From: Nitrospira sp.
Lineage (GTDB): Bacteria > Nitrospirota > Nitrospiria > Nitrospirales > Nitrospiraceae
Length of the DNA: 64,000 nucleotides
Direction of reading: 5' to 3'
Assembly (NCBI GenBank): GCA_016873395.1
Contig: VGXG01000005.1
Span: 17,747-81,746, forward strand
The notes under the pieces: generated by a model
What the model saw: only the letters and a program-made list of their open reading frames with translations
Databases searched by the model: none
Told to the model about the DNA's origin: nothing
In this document: piece after piece, positions 36,327 through 44,409 of the stretch
Layout: every line of letters begins with the position of its first letter
How positions within the stretch are numbered: position 1 is the first letter of the stretch
Program-made: the position numbers and the translations under genes

Positions 36327-37829
36327 ATGAAGCAGGCGAGTTACGGAGCCGCGCTACTGGCTTTCTGGTTCGGCACCACGATTCTGCCGGTTCAGGCGGA
36401 GGAACGGACCGTTCAGGGTCCGCCCGCCCCGACCAGCCAGATCGAAAAGGTGTCCGGCCCGCCTGCGCCGGGCGGCATGATCCAGCGGGGCGAACAATCC
36501 ATCGAAGCGACGCCGCTCGAAGACCTGTTGCTGGAAAAGGGTATCATCACGATGGACGACTGGATCAGGATCAAGGCCGAGCAGGAGCGCCAGTTCAGCG
36601 AGCGGTCAGTGGTGGCAGAGTTTACCGGCAGCCCCCGCTGGTTCGAGCGGATCACGATGTTCGGGTACGGGATGCTCCGATACAACGTGACGAACAACGG
36701 GCAGGTGCGGACCTATCAAGACGTATCCGTGGGCGATACGGCCAATGGGGCCCAGCCAGGCTTCTTATTCCGCCGCATCCGGTGGGTGGTGACCGGACAG
36801 GTTTCCGACCACGTCGCCTTCTTCCTCCAGCCGGACTTTGCCACCCAGCTCAGCGGCAACACCAGTGTTGTGACGCTCAGAGACGCCTATGGCGACTGGA
36901 TCTTCGACAAGGATAAGCAGTATCGGCTCCGCGTCGGGCTTCAGCGCGTGCCCTGTTCTTTCGACAACTGGCAGGCCTCACGCGTCCGCATGGCCATCGA
37001 CCGAGCCGACTCGACCAATAGCTGCGCCCACGGCGAACGCGACATCGGGGTCTCCTTCATGTGGACCCCCAAGATCGCCCAGGCCCGGTTCAAACAGATG
37101 CTGGATTACATGTATGGCCCCGGTGACTATGGGGTCTTCCACATTCAAGTGGATAACAGTTCAGGGTTGAATGTGCCGGAGAACAACAAGAATAAGCGGG
37201 TGAGCGTGCGCTTGGCCTGGCCCTTCGAACTCCCCGGCGGCCGGCTGATGGAGGCCGGCATGAACGCCGGCTACGGCACCTGGAACGTGAGCATGGGCAC
37301 GGCCGCCGCCGGACGGACGCTCTACTCGGTCAATTCCACCGCCTGTGTGGGAGCAGCGACGACGTCTGGGTGCACGAGCGCCAGGAACTATCTCGACGAA
37401 CGAATCAATTTCTATGCCTATGTCCCGCCCCAACCCTGGGGATTCATCGCCGAATATGTGACGGGCCGCGCCCCAAAACGAAACGGAAACGGCGTGGTCG
37501 AAACGTCCCACTTCTACGGCGGCTATGTCCAGGCCCATTACCAGTGGAAGTATTCGGACGTGGGGATTGCCAACTTTTACTCGCGCTGGCAGGAATACTA
37601 TGGAGGGCTTAAGTTTCTGACCGGCGCCCCGGATGACCGGATGAAGGAAGTCGAAACCGGTATCGCCTGGCAGCCGGATCCCCAGTGGGAGTTTACCCTC
37701 GCCTACACCTTTACCCAGCGGAACAACGTCTTTACAGTCAACCCGAACCAGACCGCGGCGACGCCTGGAACCCAGATCGACGCCTACGGGAACCTCCTTC
37801 GATTCCAGTGCATCTGGTTCTGGAACTAA
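36327..37829 (+). CDS. Phosphate-selective porin (OprO/OprP-like)
   Basis: 500 residues. Signal peptide about 1-24 (KQASYGAALLAFWFGTTILPVQAEE). A short helical stretch (LEDLLLEKGIITMDDWIRIKAEQERQ) precedes the barrel, as in Porin_O_P proteins. Then FGYGMLRYNVTNN, FLFRRIRWVVTGQVSDHVAFFLQPDFA, and alternating aromatic strands to a final WFWN. Three Cys residues (ACVGAATTSGC) suggest a disulfide in a loop. ATG 36327 follows GGAGGA; an earlier ATG lacks a site and the signal start. Pho-box promoter upstream supports anion or phosphate uptake. Confidence 0.82.
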   Translation: MKQASYGAALLAFWFGTTILPVQAEERTVQGPPAPTSQIEKVSGPPAPGGMIQRGEQSIEATPLEDLLLEKGIITMDDWIRIKAEQERQFSERSVVAEFTGSPRWFERITMFGYGMLRYNVTNNGQVRTYQDVSVGDTANGAQPGFLFRRIRWVVTGQVSDHVAFFLQPDFATQLSGNTSVVTLRDAYGDWIFDKDKQYRLRVGLQRVPCSFDNWQASRVRMAIDRADSTNSCAHGERDIGVSFMWTPKIAQARFKQMLDYMYGPGDYGVFHIQVDNSSGLNVPENNKNKRVSVRLAWPFELPGGRLMEAGMNAGYGTWNVSMGTAAAGRTLYSVNSTACVGAATTSGCTSARNYLDERINFYAYVPPQPWGFIAEYVTGRAPKRNGNGVVETSHFYGGYVQAHYQWKYSDVGIANFYSRWQEYYGGLKFLTGAPDDRMKEVETGIAWQPDPQWEFTLAYTFTQRNNVFTVNPNQTAATPGTQIDAYGNLLRFQCIWFWN

Positions 37830-37904
37830 TCGTAAGCTAAAGAGGCTTGCGAGGCTTGCACAAGACAATCCATCGGCTCACGCGGTGTCTTTACCCGCCT
37901 TCGC

Positions 37905-38075
37905 AGAAAGCCACGGGTGCCCGGCCTTCGCAGCCGAAGCGGCTGCTTCGGCGGAGTAGGCTGAGCCCGTGGATGAATGCGGGGTGGGTAACCCTCCGTA
38001 GCTTTGGCTAGGAGGGTACGCTTCGGCGGGTTCCGCCGAAGAATGTGAAGATGCCACGGCTGTCAAGCCGTGGAG
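37905..38075 (+). repeat. Hairpin-rich intergenic element, copy 1
   Basis: Non-coding. Contains paired stems: CCACGG near 37911 with CCGTGG near 37968, GCTTCGGCGG with CCGCCGAAG (about 38021-38041), and CCACGGCTGTCAAGCCGTGG (38053-38072). The same order of words occurs inverted at 61058-61232. It resembles subterminal palindromes of IS200/IS605-type elements, so it could be a palindrome-associated non-autonomous copy; that link is inference. It carries a nested GCCGAAGCGGCTGCTTCGG insert absent from copy 2. Confidence 0.65.
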
Positions 38076-38077
38076 CT

Positions 38078-38809
38078 TCACCGTTGTGGCGGGGCGGATG
38101 TCAGGGAGCGTTGGTCTGACTCAGCAAAGAGGCGAGCGAGATCGACAATGAGCAGCTTCGATTCGTCCATGTACCTCTCGTACCCGTCTTTTCTTCTCAC
38201 TTCGCCGTTCGGAATCCACGCCTCCGGCGGCCTGAACCCAGCAGCATAGATATAGCGGGCGACGGGAAGCAGCGGCTGGTCCCTGGCGTCAATTTCATAG
38301 GTCGTCTCGTAGATCTTGGTGCTGGGAGACGTCCGATAGTTGGCCAGGATGAAATAGAGCCGGTTGTTCCGGACGAAGAGACCTCCCGACGTGACCAGCT
38401 TGCCCCGTTCCATGTCGCCCGTCAGTAAATAGAAGGTGACCAAGTCCACGGGGGACGCCTTCTTGAACGCCTGAACGAACACCGGAGCGAGGGTCTTGAT
38501 CTGCAGCTCGGAAAATGCCAGCGCATGTTCCTGTTCATGAAAGATCCGCCCGAAGACCCGATCCCGGTCCGTCACCCAGATTCCGCGAAGAATCTGCTCC
38601 ATCTGCTCGTTGGTGAATCGTGCCGGATGACTGTGGCCGGGCTTGCCGGCTTCCGGGTCGAACATGAGCCAGATCGAGGTGCGGGGTTCCTCATACACCA
38701 CGATGGGAGGGGGTTCCGTCACGCAGCCGGACGCGAAGAGGCTCAGAGCCAACCAGCCGCACAGTCTTGCCGCAGGGTTCGCCGTTTTCAAGAAGCGTGT
38801 TCCTCGCAA
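38078..38809 (-). CDS. Uncharacterised outer-membrane-type lipoprotein
   Basis: 243 residues. Lipobox LFASGC (Cys29) after a hydrophobic run, so a lipoprotein. The mature part contains EGKPGHSHPARFTNEQMEQILRGIWV-like and FHEQEHALAFSELQIKTLAPVFVQAFKKASPVDLVTFYLL segments that read as an alpha/beta domain; no named family recognised. The only available start upstream of the lipobox is TTG (38807-38809), without a good ribosome-binding site. Lies between porin and pstS on the opposite strand to the porin. Confidence 0.7.
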   Translation of the reverse strand: MRGTRFLKTANPAARLCGWLALSLFASGCVTEPPPIVVYEEPRTSIWLMFDPEAGKPGHSHPARFTNEQMEQILRGIWVTDRDRVFGRIFHEQEHALAFSELQIKTLAPVFVQAFKKASPVDLVTFYLLTGDMERGKLVTSGGLFVRNNRLYFILANYRTSPSTKIYETTYEIDARDQPLLPVARYIYAAGFRPPEAWIPNGEVRRKDGYERYMDESKLLIVDLARLFAESDQRSLTSAPPQR

Positions 38810-38906
38810 CTCAGGTGAGCCACTTATCAGAGGATGCAGGATGAAGCTCAGCGCATCGGAGAGAATTGCAACAGCCGGTCAGCCTTGAACGGAAGCCCCA
38901 TGTTGG

Positions 38907-40016
38907 TCAGTTCGTTGTAGGGCTGGTCGTCGCAGCGGCCATGCCGGCTCCTGTCAAGGTCTGCAAGTTTTTCGCTACCTGGGTTGCAGGCAAGGGATAG
39001 GCCCCCGCCTTTGCCACCAACGATTGCCCTTCGCGGCTATTGATAAACTTCAAGAACTCCACAATGATCGGTTCCAACTCTGCCTGGGGGTCCTTCTTTA
39101 CATAGAGGTAGAGGGGTCGGCTCAGCGCATAGTCGCCCGTGGCCGCTGTGTCGGCGCTCGGCGCCACAAAGGGCATGCCGGTTTTCTCGGCCAAAGGAAC
39201 GGTGCGTACCATCGAGGTTTGAAACCCGATGCCGACATAGCCGATGGCGAGAAGGTCACGGCTGATCGCCAGGATTTCTGTCGCCGACCCTGGCTCTTCT
39301 CTGACGCTTCCTTTCAGGTCTCCATCCAGCAGGGCGACGTGCTTGAAGAAAGTCCTGGTGCCCGATTGTCTATCTCTCCCGTAGAGATGAATCGGCTGTT
39401 GAGCCCAATTTTCAAGCCCGAGTTGATCCCAGGTGATAATGTCTCCCTGCGCCCCCCGCTTGCGGTCCCTTCCGAAGATCGCATCCACCTGTTCCAGCGT
39501 CAGTCCCCGAAGAGGATTGTCCCGGTTGACATAGATGGCCACCGCGTCCATGGCGATCGGGATCTCGGTGACGCCATAGCCATACCGAGAGTGAAAGTCC
39601 TGGGTTTCTTCTTCGGTCAAGCGACGGGAAGAGGCGAGCAGCGAGACATGGGCGGAAATTTGATGACCGCTGTAAAATCCGTCCCCTCGCCTGATTTGGG
39701 CCTGACTGCTGAGGAATTGCATCAAGGCCTTCTCCGTCCCGCCCCCTTGAATGCCGACTTTGGCATCCCGGTGCATCTGCCTGAAGGCCGCGGCCAACTT
39801 CAACATGAGCGGTTGCATCGTGTCCGATCCTGAGATGACCGTGTTGCCGGACAGGTTGGGTGGGGCCAGGTACGACGCGATTCCGTCGTCTACCTTGGTT
39901 GGTCCGGCTGGCTCGGCGGCAGCGGTTCCAACCAGGCAGGCCAGAACGAAGCCTCCTAACAGGAAAACGAAAGTCCGGCCATTTCCCTTGAGCCTGCTTG
40001 TTCGCAATCGAGCCAT
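38907..40016 (-). CDS. pstS: PstS-type phosphate-binding protein
   Basis: 369 residues. Signal peptide about 1-34 (FVFLLGGFVLACLVGTAAAEPAG). PBP-like core: ISGSDTMQPLMLKLAAAFRQMH (phosphate-contact Ser/Asp/Thr), VGIQGGGTEKALMQFL, IPIAMDAVAIYVNRDNPLRGLTLEQVDAIFG, and YGRDRQSGTRTFFKHVAL (Arg-Ser-Gly-Thr anion site). This is the PstS/SphX arrangement. No pstCAB genes follow, so it is an orphan binding protein here. AGGAGG precedes the ATG and a Pho box lies about 80 bases upstream. Confidence 0.87.
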   Translation of the reverse strand: MARLRTSRLKGNGRTFVFLLGGFVLACLVGTAAAEPAGPTKVDDGIASYLAPPNLSGNTVISGSDTMQPLMLKLAAAFRQMHRDAKVGIQGGGTEKALMQFLSSQAQIRRGDGFYSGHQISAHVSLLASSRRLTEEETQDFHSRYGYGVTEIPIAMDAVAIYVNRDNPLRGLTLEQVDAIFGRDRKRGAQGDIITWDQLGLENWAQQPIHLYGRDRQSGTRTFFKHVALLDGDLKGSVREEPGSATEILAISRDLLAIGYVGIGFQTSMVRTVPLAEKTGMPFVAPSADTAATGDYALSRPLYLYVKKDPQAELEPIIVEFLKFINSREGQSLVAKAGAYPLPATQVAKNLQTLTGAGMAAATTSPTTN

Positions 40017-40094
40017 GAACTGCCCCTCCTGTGGTTACCCGCCTCGACCCGCTACAATTTCGTGCAAACGGTAACCTACGGAGATTGCATGCCT

Positions 40095-40123
40095 GTGACC
40101 CCCATGTTACAGCCGTGTAAATT
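40095..40123 (-). promoter_or_regulatory. Pho box upstream of pstS
   Basis: On the minus strand: AATTTAC (weak), CTGTAAC (40106-40112) and GGGTCAC (40095-40101), each separated by 4 bases, about 80 bases before the pstS start. A weak -10-like TGCAAT lies about 5-6 bases further downstream. Same heptamers as the porin promoter. Confidence 0.7.
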
Positions 40124-40143
40124 TTTGTTTAGAAGGCGGCTGG

Positions 40144-40380
40144 CTATTGCGTTTCCTTCATGACCCACCCTTTTTTCAGCACGCAACGCTCAGTCGCCAT
40201 CTGGACCATTGACCTCATCCCTTGCTGGAGCTTGGGGTCTTTTATGACGTCCGATTCGCACTTGTTCCAATCTTGCGTAAAGTCGCCCTTAGGTTTGGTC
40301 GGGTGCACCCATTCCATTGAGGAGCAGCCAGCCAGCAGCAACGCAAAAACAACGACCCCTCCAGAGCCAAATCGCACCAT
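40144..40380 (-). CDS. Small lipoprotein
   Basis: 78 residues starting MVRFGSGGVVVFALLLAGCSSMEW: lipobox LLAGC (Cys19). The mature part has two further Cys (NKCESDVI, TERCVLKKGW) that may pair. ATG 40380 follows GAGGAGGGAG. Ends just before the pstS promoter region on the same strand. Family unknown. Confidence 0.75.
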   Translation of the reverse strand: MVRFGSGGVVVFALLLAGCSSMEWVHPTKPKGDFTQDWNKCESDVIKDPKLQQGMRSMVQMATERCVLKKGWVMKETQ

Positions 40381-40584
40381 ACTCCCTCCTCTAGATGTGA
40401 AGATCATACCGGCGACCGAAGCATAACTTGCTCAGGAGCCTCCGTCAAGCAAGGCGGTTGACTCCTCGGACACTCACGGAGCCGATTGAACGGACGGTGC
40501 CGTGAACAACGCCGGCTTGACCATCCTCCTTGAAGACCTGTATAAGTTGCTGACTCCGCGCAACGCATCCGACGATCTACGATT

Positions 40585-40660
40585 GCGCCCGTAGCTCAAT
40601 GGATAGAGCATCAGACTACGGATCTGAGGGTTGGGGGTTCAAGTCCCTCCGGGCGCGCCA
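40585..40660 (+). tRNA. tRNA-Arg (ACG anticodon)
   Basis: 76 bases including encoded CCA. Acceptor GCGCCCG pairs with CGGGCGC. The anticodon loop CTACGGA gives ACG. The T-arm is GGGGGTTCAAGTCCCTCC. Reads CGN Arg codons after A34 deamination by TadA, whose gene is at 53397. Confidence 0.97.
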
Positions 40661-40783
40661 TTCCATTTAGTCAAGGCTCATCGACGTTCGGCGACGTTCT
40701 TGACAGGTCGGCTGTTTCCCTATAGTTTTCCCCCATTCGTCCAAGTAGACACCCATCGCATTCGTATCCCGGGGGACTAACGC

Positions 40784-41407
40784 ATGGACGTCCAAGAGAG
40801 GCGAAAAAGACCTGATCGGCGAGGCGGCAAAGATCGGCGAATGGCCGAGCGCCGATGCGGAGAGCGACGATGCACCGCCCGGGGAGGGAGCGATCGAAGG
40901 AGCAGGGACCGCAGGCGGGCATTGCGCCGAGGCGCGGGGAGAAGGCTCACGGATTCGAGCCGTGCGGATATTCACGATTGCGCCCGCAGTTTCGACGCCA
41001 AGGGAACAGAAACGATCCTGGTGGTTGATGACGAGGAGCTTGTCCGCAACCTGGTGCAATCACTCCTTAAAAGCCATGGGTAAGGGGTTCTGCAGGCAGC
41101 AAGTGGCGCCGAAGCTCTCGATCTCATCTCCCGATATCCTCATCCGCTTCACCTGATCCTGACCGATGTGGTCATGCCGGGCATGAACGGGCGGGAGTTG
41201 GCCGACCGCCTGGCCTTGCTCAGACCGGACCTGAAAATCCTCTACATGTCGGCCAATCCCGGGGACATCCTTGCTCAAGACAACGATCAGAGTTCAAGCC
41301 CCTCGTATCTCCGGAAACCGTTTACCGTCCAAGCCTTGCTGATGAGAGTACGCGACCTCCTTGACCAATCAGGCCCGGCTAGCGCCCCCGCGGTTTTCCG
41401 ACGTTGA
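40784..41407 (+). pseudogene. Response regulator with in-frame stop
   Basis: The receiver reads TETILVVDDEELVRNLVQSLLKSHG, then TAA (41081-41083), then continues in the same frame GVLQAASGAEALDLISRYPHPLHLILTDVVMPGMNGRELADRL... YLRKPF. The phosphoacceptor (LTDVVMPG) and the Lys (LRKPF) are intact. The stop occupies the position that in relatives is Tyr (HGYxVLEAASG), so one base change explains it. The first 60 residues are extremely Arg-rich (ERRKRPDRRGGKDRRMAERR). With the stop read as Tyr the product would be 207 residues: a stand-alone receiver. Confidence 0.8.
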
Positions 41408-41628
41408 ACCCGTTACCTTGCCCTCATCTTGTCCTTCAACACGAAACCCACCTCGAAGCCGGCCCTTAACCCTCACCTCACCAACTCGCCTCCGCGTTCC
41501 CCCTGGCAATCCACAAAGTCGATGGATGCCCGGCCCGCTCCGAACAGTTGAGCCGCACCGCCGGCGGTTCAGGCGTCCGCACCGCCTCGCATACAGCCAC
41601 ATTGGAGCAGGCTGGACTTCACTAACAC

Positions 41629-42483
41629 TTAGAACGGTTCGTTTGGATTGGCAGCCAACCACGCGGTCAGGCCCGGCAAGGGGAAGGAGAGGATCTGCTG
41701 GAGCTTGGCGCAGTTCAGCGACACATCCTGTGGGCGAGGCGGCCCCTGATAGTCGCGTCGCGACGCGGGCTGCAGCTTAGGATTAAGTTTCGGCCAGCGT
41801 GCGGCTAAGAGCTGCCCGATCTGCCAGCGGGAGAGCCGTTCGGCCCCGCCGAGGTGATAGAGCCCAGACCGGTATTTCGCGGCCAATTCCCACACGGCGC
41901 GCGCAGTGATGACCGCGGGGAGGGGCGAGCGGAATTCATCGGTGAAGAGGGTCAGAGTTCGGCCGGCCTGCCAGGCTCGACGGATTTCCTCATTGAACCC
42001 GCGGTCGCCGGTCGGTGAGATCCCCCCGTTCAAGGCAACGCGGAGGACGACGTGCTTGGGGTTGGCCAGCACCAGGCGCTCGGCCGTCACTTTGGTTTCC
42101 GCATAGAAGCTCAACGGGTTGACCGGGGCGGATTCGTCATAGTTCCCCATCCGGCCGTCGAAGACCAAGTCGCTGGAAAAGAAGATGAAAGGGATGTCCG
42201 CCGCCAACTCAGCCAACACCGCCGTGGCCTCAACGTTGATCTTGCGGGCCAGATCGGGGTCTTGCTGACAGACCTGGGGCTTGCTGAGAGCGGCGCAGTG
42301 GATGACGAGCTGAGGCTGACGATCACAAAAGACCTGCCGGATAGCCCGACTATCGGCCAGGTTGACATCATCGCGCGTCAGACCAAGGACTTTCCAGGAG
42401 GGAGCAAAGGCGGGAGCCGTCCGGACTAAAGAACTGCCGATCAAGCCTCCTGCGCCCGTGACGAGCGCCGGTCTGTCATCCAC
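41629..42483 (-). CDS. RmlD-like NAD(P)-dependent sugar dehydratase/reductase
   Basis: 284 residues, extended SDR family. N-terminal GAGGLIGS (10-17) binds NAD(P). DVNLADSRAIRQVFCDRQPQLVIHCAALSKPQVCQQDP is the RmlD pattern. Catalytic YAETK follows, after FFSSDLVFDGRMGNYDESAPVNPLS. The C-terminal substrate domain has GLYHLGGAERLSRWQIGQLLAARW and RPQDVSLNCAKLQQIL. dTDP-4-dehydrorhamnose reductase is the closest named activity, but no rmlABC are near, so the sugar is uncertain. Confidence 0.85.
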   Translation of the reverse strand: MDDRPALVTGAGGLIGSSLVRTAPAFAPSWKVLGLTRDDVNLADSRAIRQVFCDRQPQLVIHCAALSKPQVCQQDPDLARKINVEATAVLAELAADIPFIFFSSDLVFDGRMGNYDESAPVNPLSFYAETKVTAERLVLANPKHVVLRVALNGGISPTGDRGFNEEIRRAWQAGRTLTLFTDEFRSPLPAVITARAVWELAAKYRSGLYHLGGAERLSRWQIGQLLAARWPKLNPKLQPASRRDYQGPPRPQDVSLNCAKLQQILSFPLPGLTAWLAANPNEPF

Positions 42484-42534
42484 AGTATGCAGCCATGCCG
42501 TTTCGTGCCAGCCGTGTCGCGGCGCCGTTCCTCA

Positions 42535-43209
42535 TCACGATTCCTTGTCCCCGGCCTGAGCCTTGGGAAGCTCGATCCAGAACTTGCTTCCCTGGCCCGG
42601 GGAAGACTCCACTCCTACCCGCCCGCCCATGAGGTCGTTCAGTTTGAAATCATGCTTCGGGCTCTGGGAATGGGCATTGTGGCAATCTACGCAGGACTGG
42701 GCCGAAGCAAGATCGGCCATGAGCACACGCATGACCGCCCGCCCTTCCACACGGTCAGTTCTGACAAAGGAGCCCGTCGGATGCTCCATCAGATAGGCAA
42801 AGGCCTCTTGCTGAAACGTATCTCTTAAACCCTTCTTCTTGTTGATGGCCCAGGGGCTGATGAGGTTAGCCGTGAAGCCGTTCCTGTGGGAAGCGGTATC
42901 TTCCGACACCTCACGGACGAACGTGGCCGGAAGCGGGAAGCGGCCATGTACGTGCTCATAGTCCGCTCCCACCGTTCCTCCCAACTCGATCAGGCGGGGA
43001 ACAACAACTCTCGCATAATAGCCTCGGTCCGCCATGATCTGGGTGTGGAGGGTCTTGGCTCGCTGCGTGAGCTTCTCGTGCAATTGCGCGTCATCCCGCT
43101 TGTACACGGAGTAGGCGGCAACCAGGGTCGCCACAATGATCAGCGGCACGGTGAGGGCGACAAGTTTCGTGCCGATCGGCCAGTTGTTGACCCGCCAGTC
43201 GAAGGTCAT
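42535..43209 (-). pseudogene. DUF3365 sensor fused to a histidine-kinase tail by internal deletion
   Basis: 224 residues. Residues about 1-195 are an N-terminal membrane anchor (TKLVALTVPLIIVATLVAAYSVY) and a DUF3365 haem-sensor domain with one c-type motif CVDCH (SCVDCHNAHSQSPKHDFKLNDLMGG). Directly after LMGG the sequence becomes RVGVESSPGQGSKFWIELP, the last G2-box strand of a histidine-kinase ATPase. The HAMP, dimerisation and most of the ATPase domain are missing. The join is in frame at a Gly-Gly shared by both parents. The product may still be made as a membrane-anchored haem protein, but it cannot be a kinase. Confidence 0.75.
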
Positions 43210-43255
43210 GACGTCCCTTTGCGCATTTCGGCCAGGCTCGGGCGGCCTTGCAGCA

Positions 43256-44107
43256 TTATTGTCTCTGCTCCATCCGTCTGAGCGCGCGCATCATCACCGG
43301 ATCGCTCAAGCCTACCTCGCTGAGCGCGTCCATGATATGAAGGCCTCTGGCCTCAGCCAGAGCTTTGGCCTTGGCATAGTGCTGTCGGTTAAAGCGCGCC
43401 ACCGCCGGCTGGCCGTTGACGACCTGGCAGGCCAGCACATCGCCGTCCACCTCAAGCGTCCCTCCCTGCTCCAACAGAGTTTTCGCGTGGCCGACCGTGA
43501 TCCGATGGAGGGAAGCAAACTCGGCGATCCCCCCCGTCTCGACCAGCCGGCCGTCCGGCATGATGCAGAGACGCTTGAAGTGGGGGGACCAGTCCTTCCG
43601 GAAGTCGATGTACTTAATGTCGCCTGCACGCGCAATCGCGCGGTCCAGCTTGGCATAGTCCAATCCCAGGTTTTTCCCCCTGAGCCTGGCTTGCAGCTCG
43701 GGAGGGAGTGTCCGGTAGAACACGCGGGTTGCGGCTTCCTCCAGGGTCAGGCCGTATGAGCGCGTCAATTGTTCCGCTTCGGCATACTGCGTGACATCCA
43801 ACACCCAGGTCTGTTTCGGCGCCATCCCGGTCGGATCGATCCGACAGGCAAAGAGCCCCCGCGTGACCAACAGGCCCTCCTGCGGATAGACATGGCATCC
43901 GCCTTCGGTCAACAGGCGCGTCATGACCTCGATGGGAATGTCGTAGCTCTCGGCGAGCACGCGCGCATGGGCCGGCAGCTCCTCCGGTTCAGTCATGGCA
44001 CAGACCGTCACGTTGCCCGGCGCGTCGAACTCCGTATAGTCTTCGACGATGTTGTAGAGGGCCGGAGGCTTGGCCGGACCCGCCGCTCGTTTTTTAATCT
44101 TGTACAT
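43256..44107 (-). CDS. Uncharacterised 283-residue protein
   Basis: No family recognised. A full-length, soluble, alpha/beta protein with no signal peptide. The C-terminal half contains ...RITVGHAKTLLEQGGTLEVDGDVLACQVVNGQPAVARFNRQHYAKAKALAEARG, which suggests a helix-turn-helix-like or SpoVT-like repeat, but that is only an impression. Three Cys residues. GGAGTC precedes the ATG. Upstream are island F and a long palindrome; downstream, on the same strand, the DUF3365 remnant. Confidence 0.7.
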   Translation of the reverse strand: MYKIKKRAAGPAKPPALYNIVEDYTEFDAPGNVTVCAMTEPEELPAHARVLAESYDIPIEVMTRLLTEGGCHVYPQEGLLVTRGLFACRIDPTGMAPKQTWVLDVTQYAEAEQLTRSYGLTLEEAATRVFYRTLPPELQARLRGKNLGLDYAKLDRAIARAGDIKYIDFRKDWSPHFKRLCIMPDGRLVETGGIAEFASLHRITVGHAKTLLEQGGTLEVDGDVLACQVVNGQPAVARFNRQHYAKAKALAEARGLHIMDALSEVGLSDPVMMRALRRMEQRQ

Positions 44108-44130
44108 CCGGAGACTCCTTCAAGAGCGGC

Positions 44131-44204
44131 TGACAAGTTAACAAGTTCCAAGTCGCAAGTTCGGACTACTTGTCAGCTTAGCACTTGCCACTTGTCAACT
44201 TGCC
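44131..44204. repeat. Iterated-word island F, period 7/8
   Basis: Left: CAAGT at 44134, 44142, 44149 and 44156. Right: CTTG/CTTA at 44169, 44177, 44184, 44191 and 44199. Inverse complements. It lies upstream of the 283-residue protein gene. Confidence 0.75.
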
Positions 44205-44285
44205 TAGCAGGCTATTGCAAAACACCCACGTTGCTCATCAGAAAAGTGTGACAGCATACGCTACGTGGATGCGCCACGACCCACC

Positions 44286-44409
44286 AGGATGTTCAAAAAG
44301 ACCTTCCAGCAAGGCCGCAACGAGCGAAAGGTCGAGGCGTACTCTTTGTGATACGTTGAGACCTTGAGCGACGCGAGAACGAAGCTGGAGGTCTTTTTCA
44401 ACATTCTGT
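44286..44409. repeat. Long imperfect palindrome
   Basis: About 124 bases. The outer arms pair over about 25 bases: ATGTTCAAAAAGACC at the left with GGTCTTTTTCAACAT at the right. Weaker pairing continues inward (AAGGTC...GACCTT) to a centre near 44345. Non-coding, downstream of the SagB-type gene, whose stop codon abuts the right end. The layout is that of a dispersed bacterial palindromic unit; I saw one copy in this window. Confidence 0.7.

Noticed and set aside
41361..41780. 139-codon Pro/Arg/Thr-rich frame after the response regulator
   Set aside because: No start signal, low-complexity composition, and overlap with the end of the RmlD-like gene on the other strand. Nothing else supported in 41408-41628.
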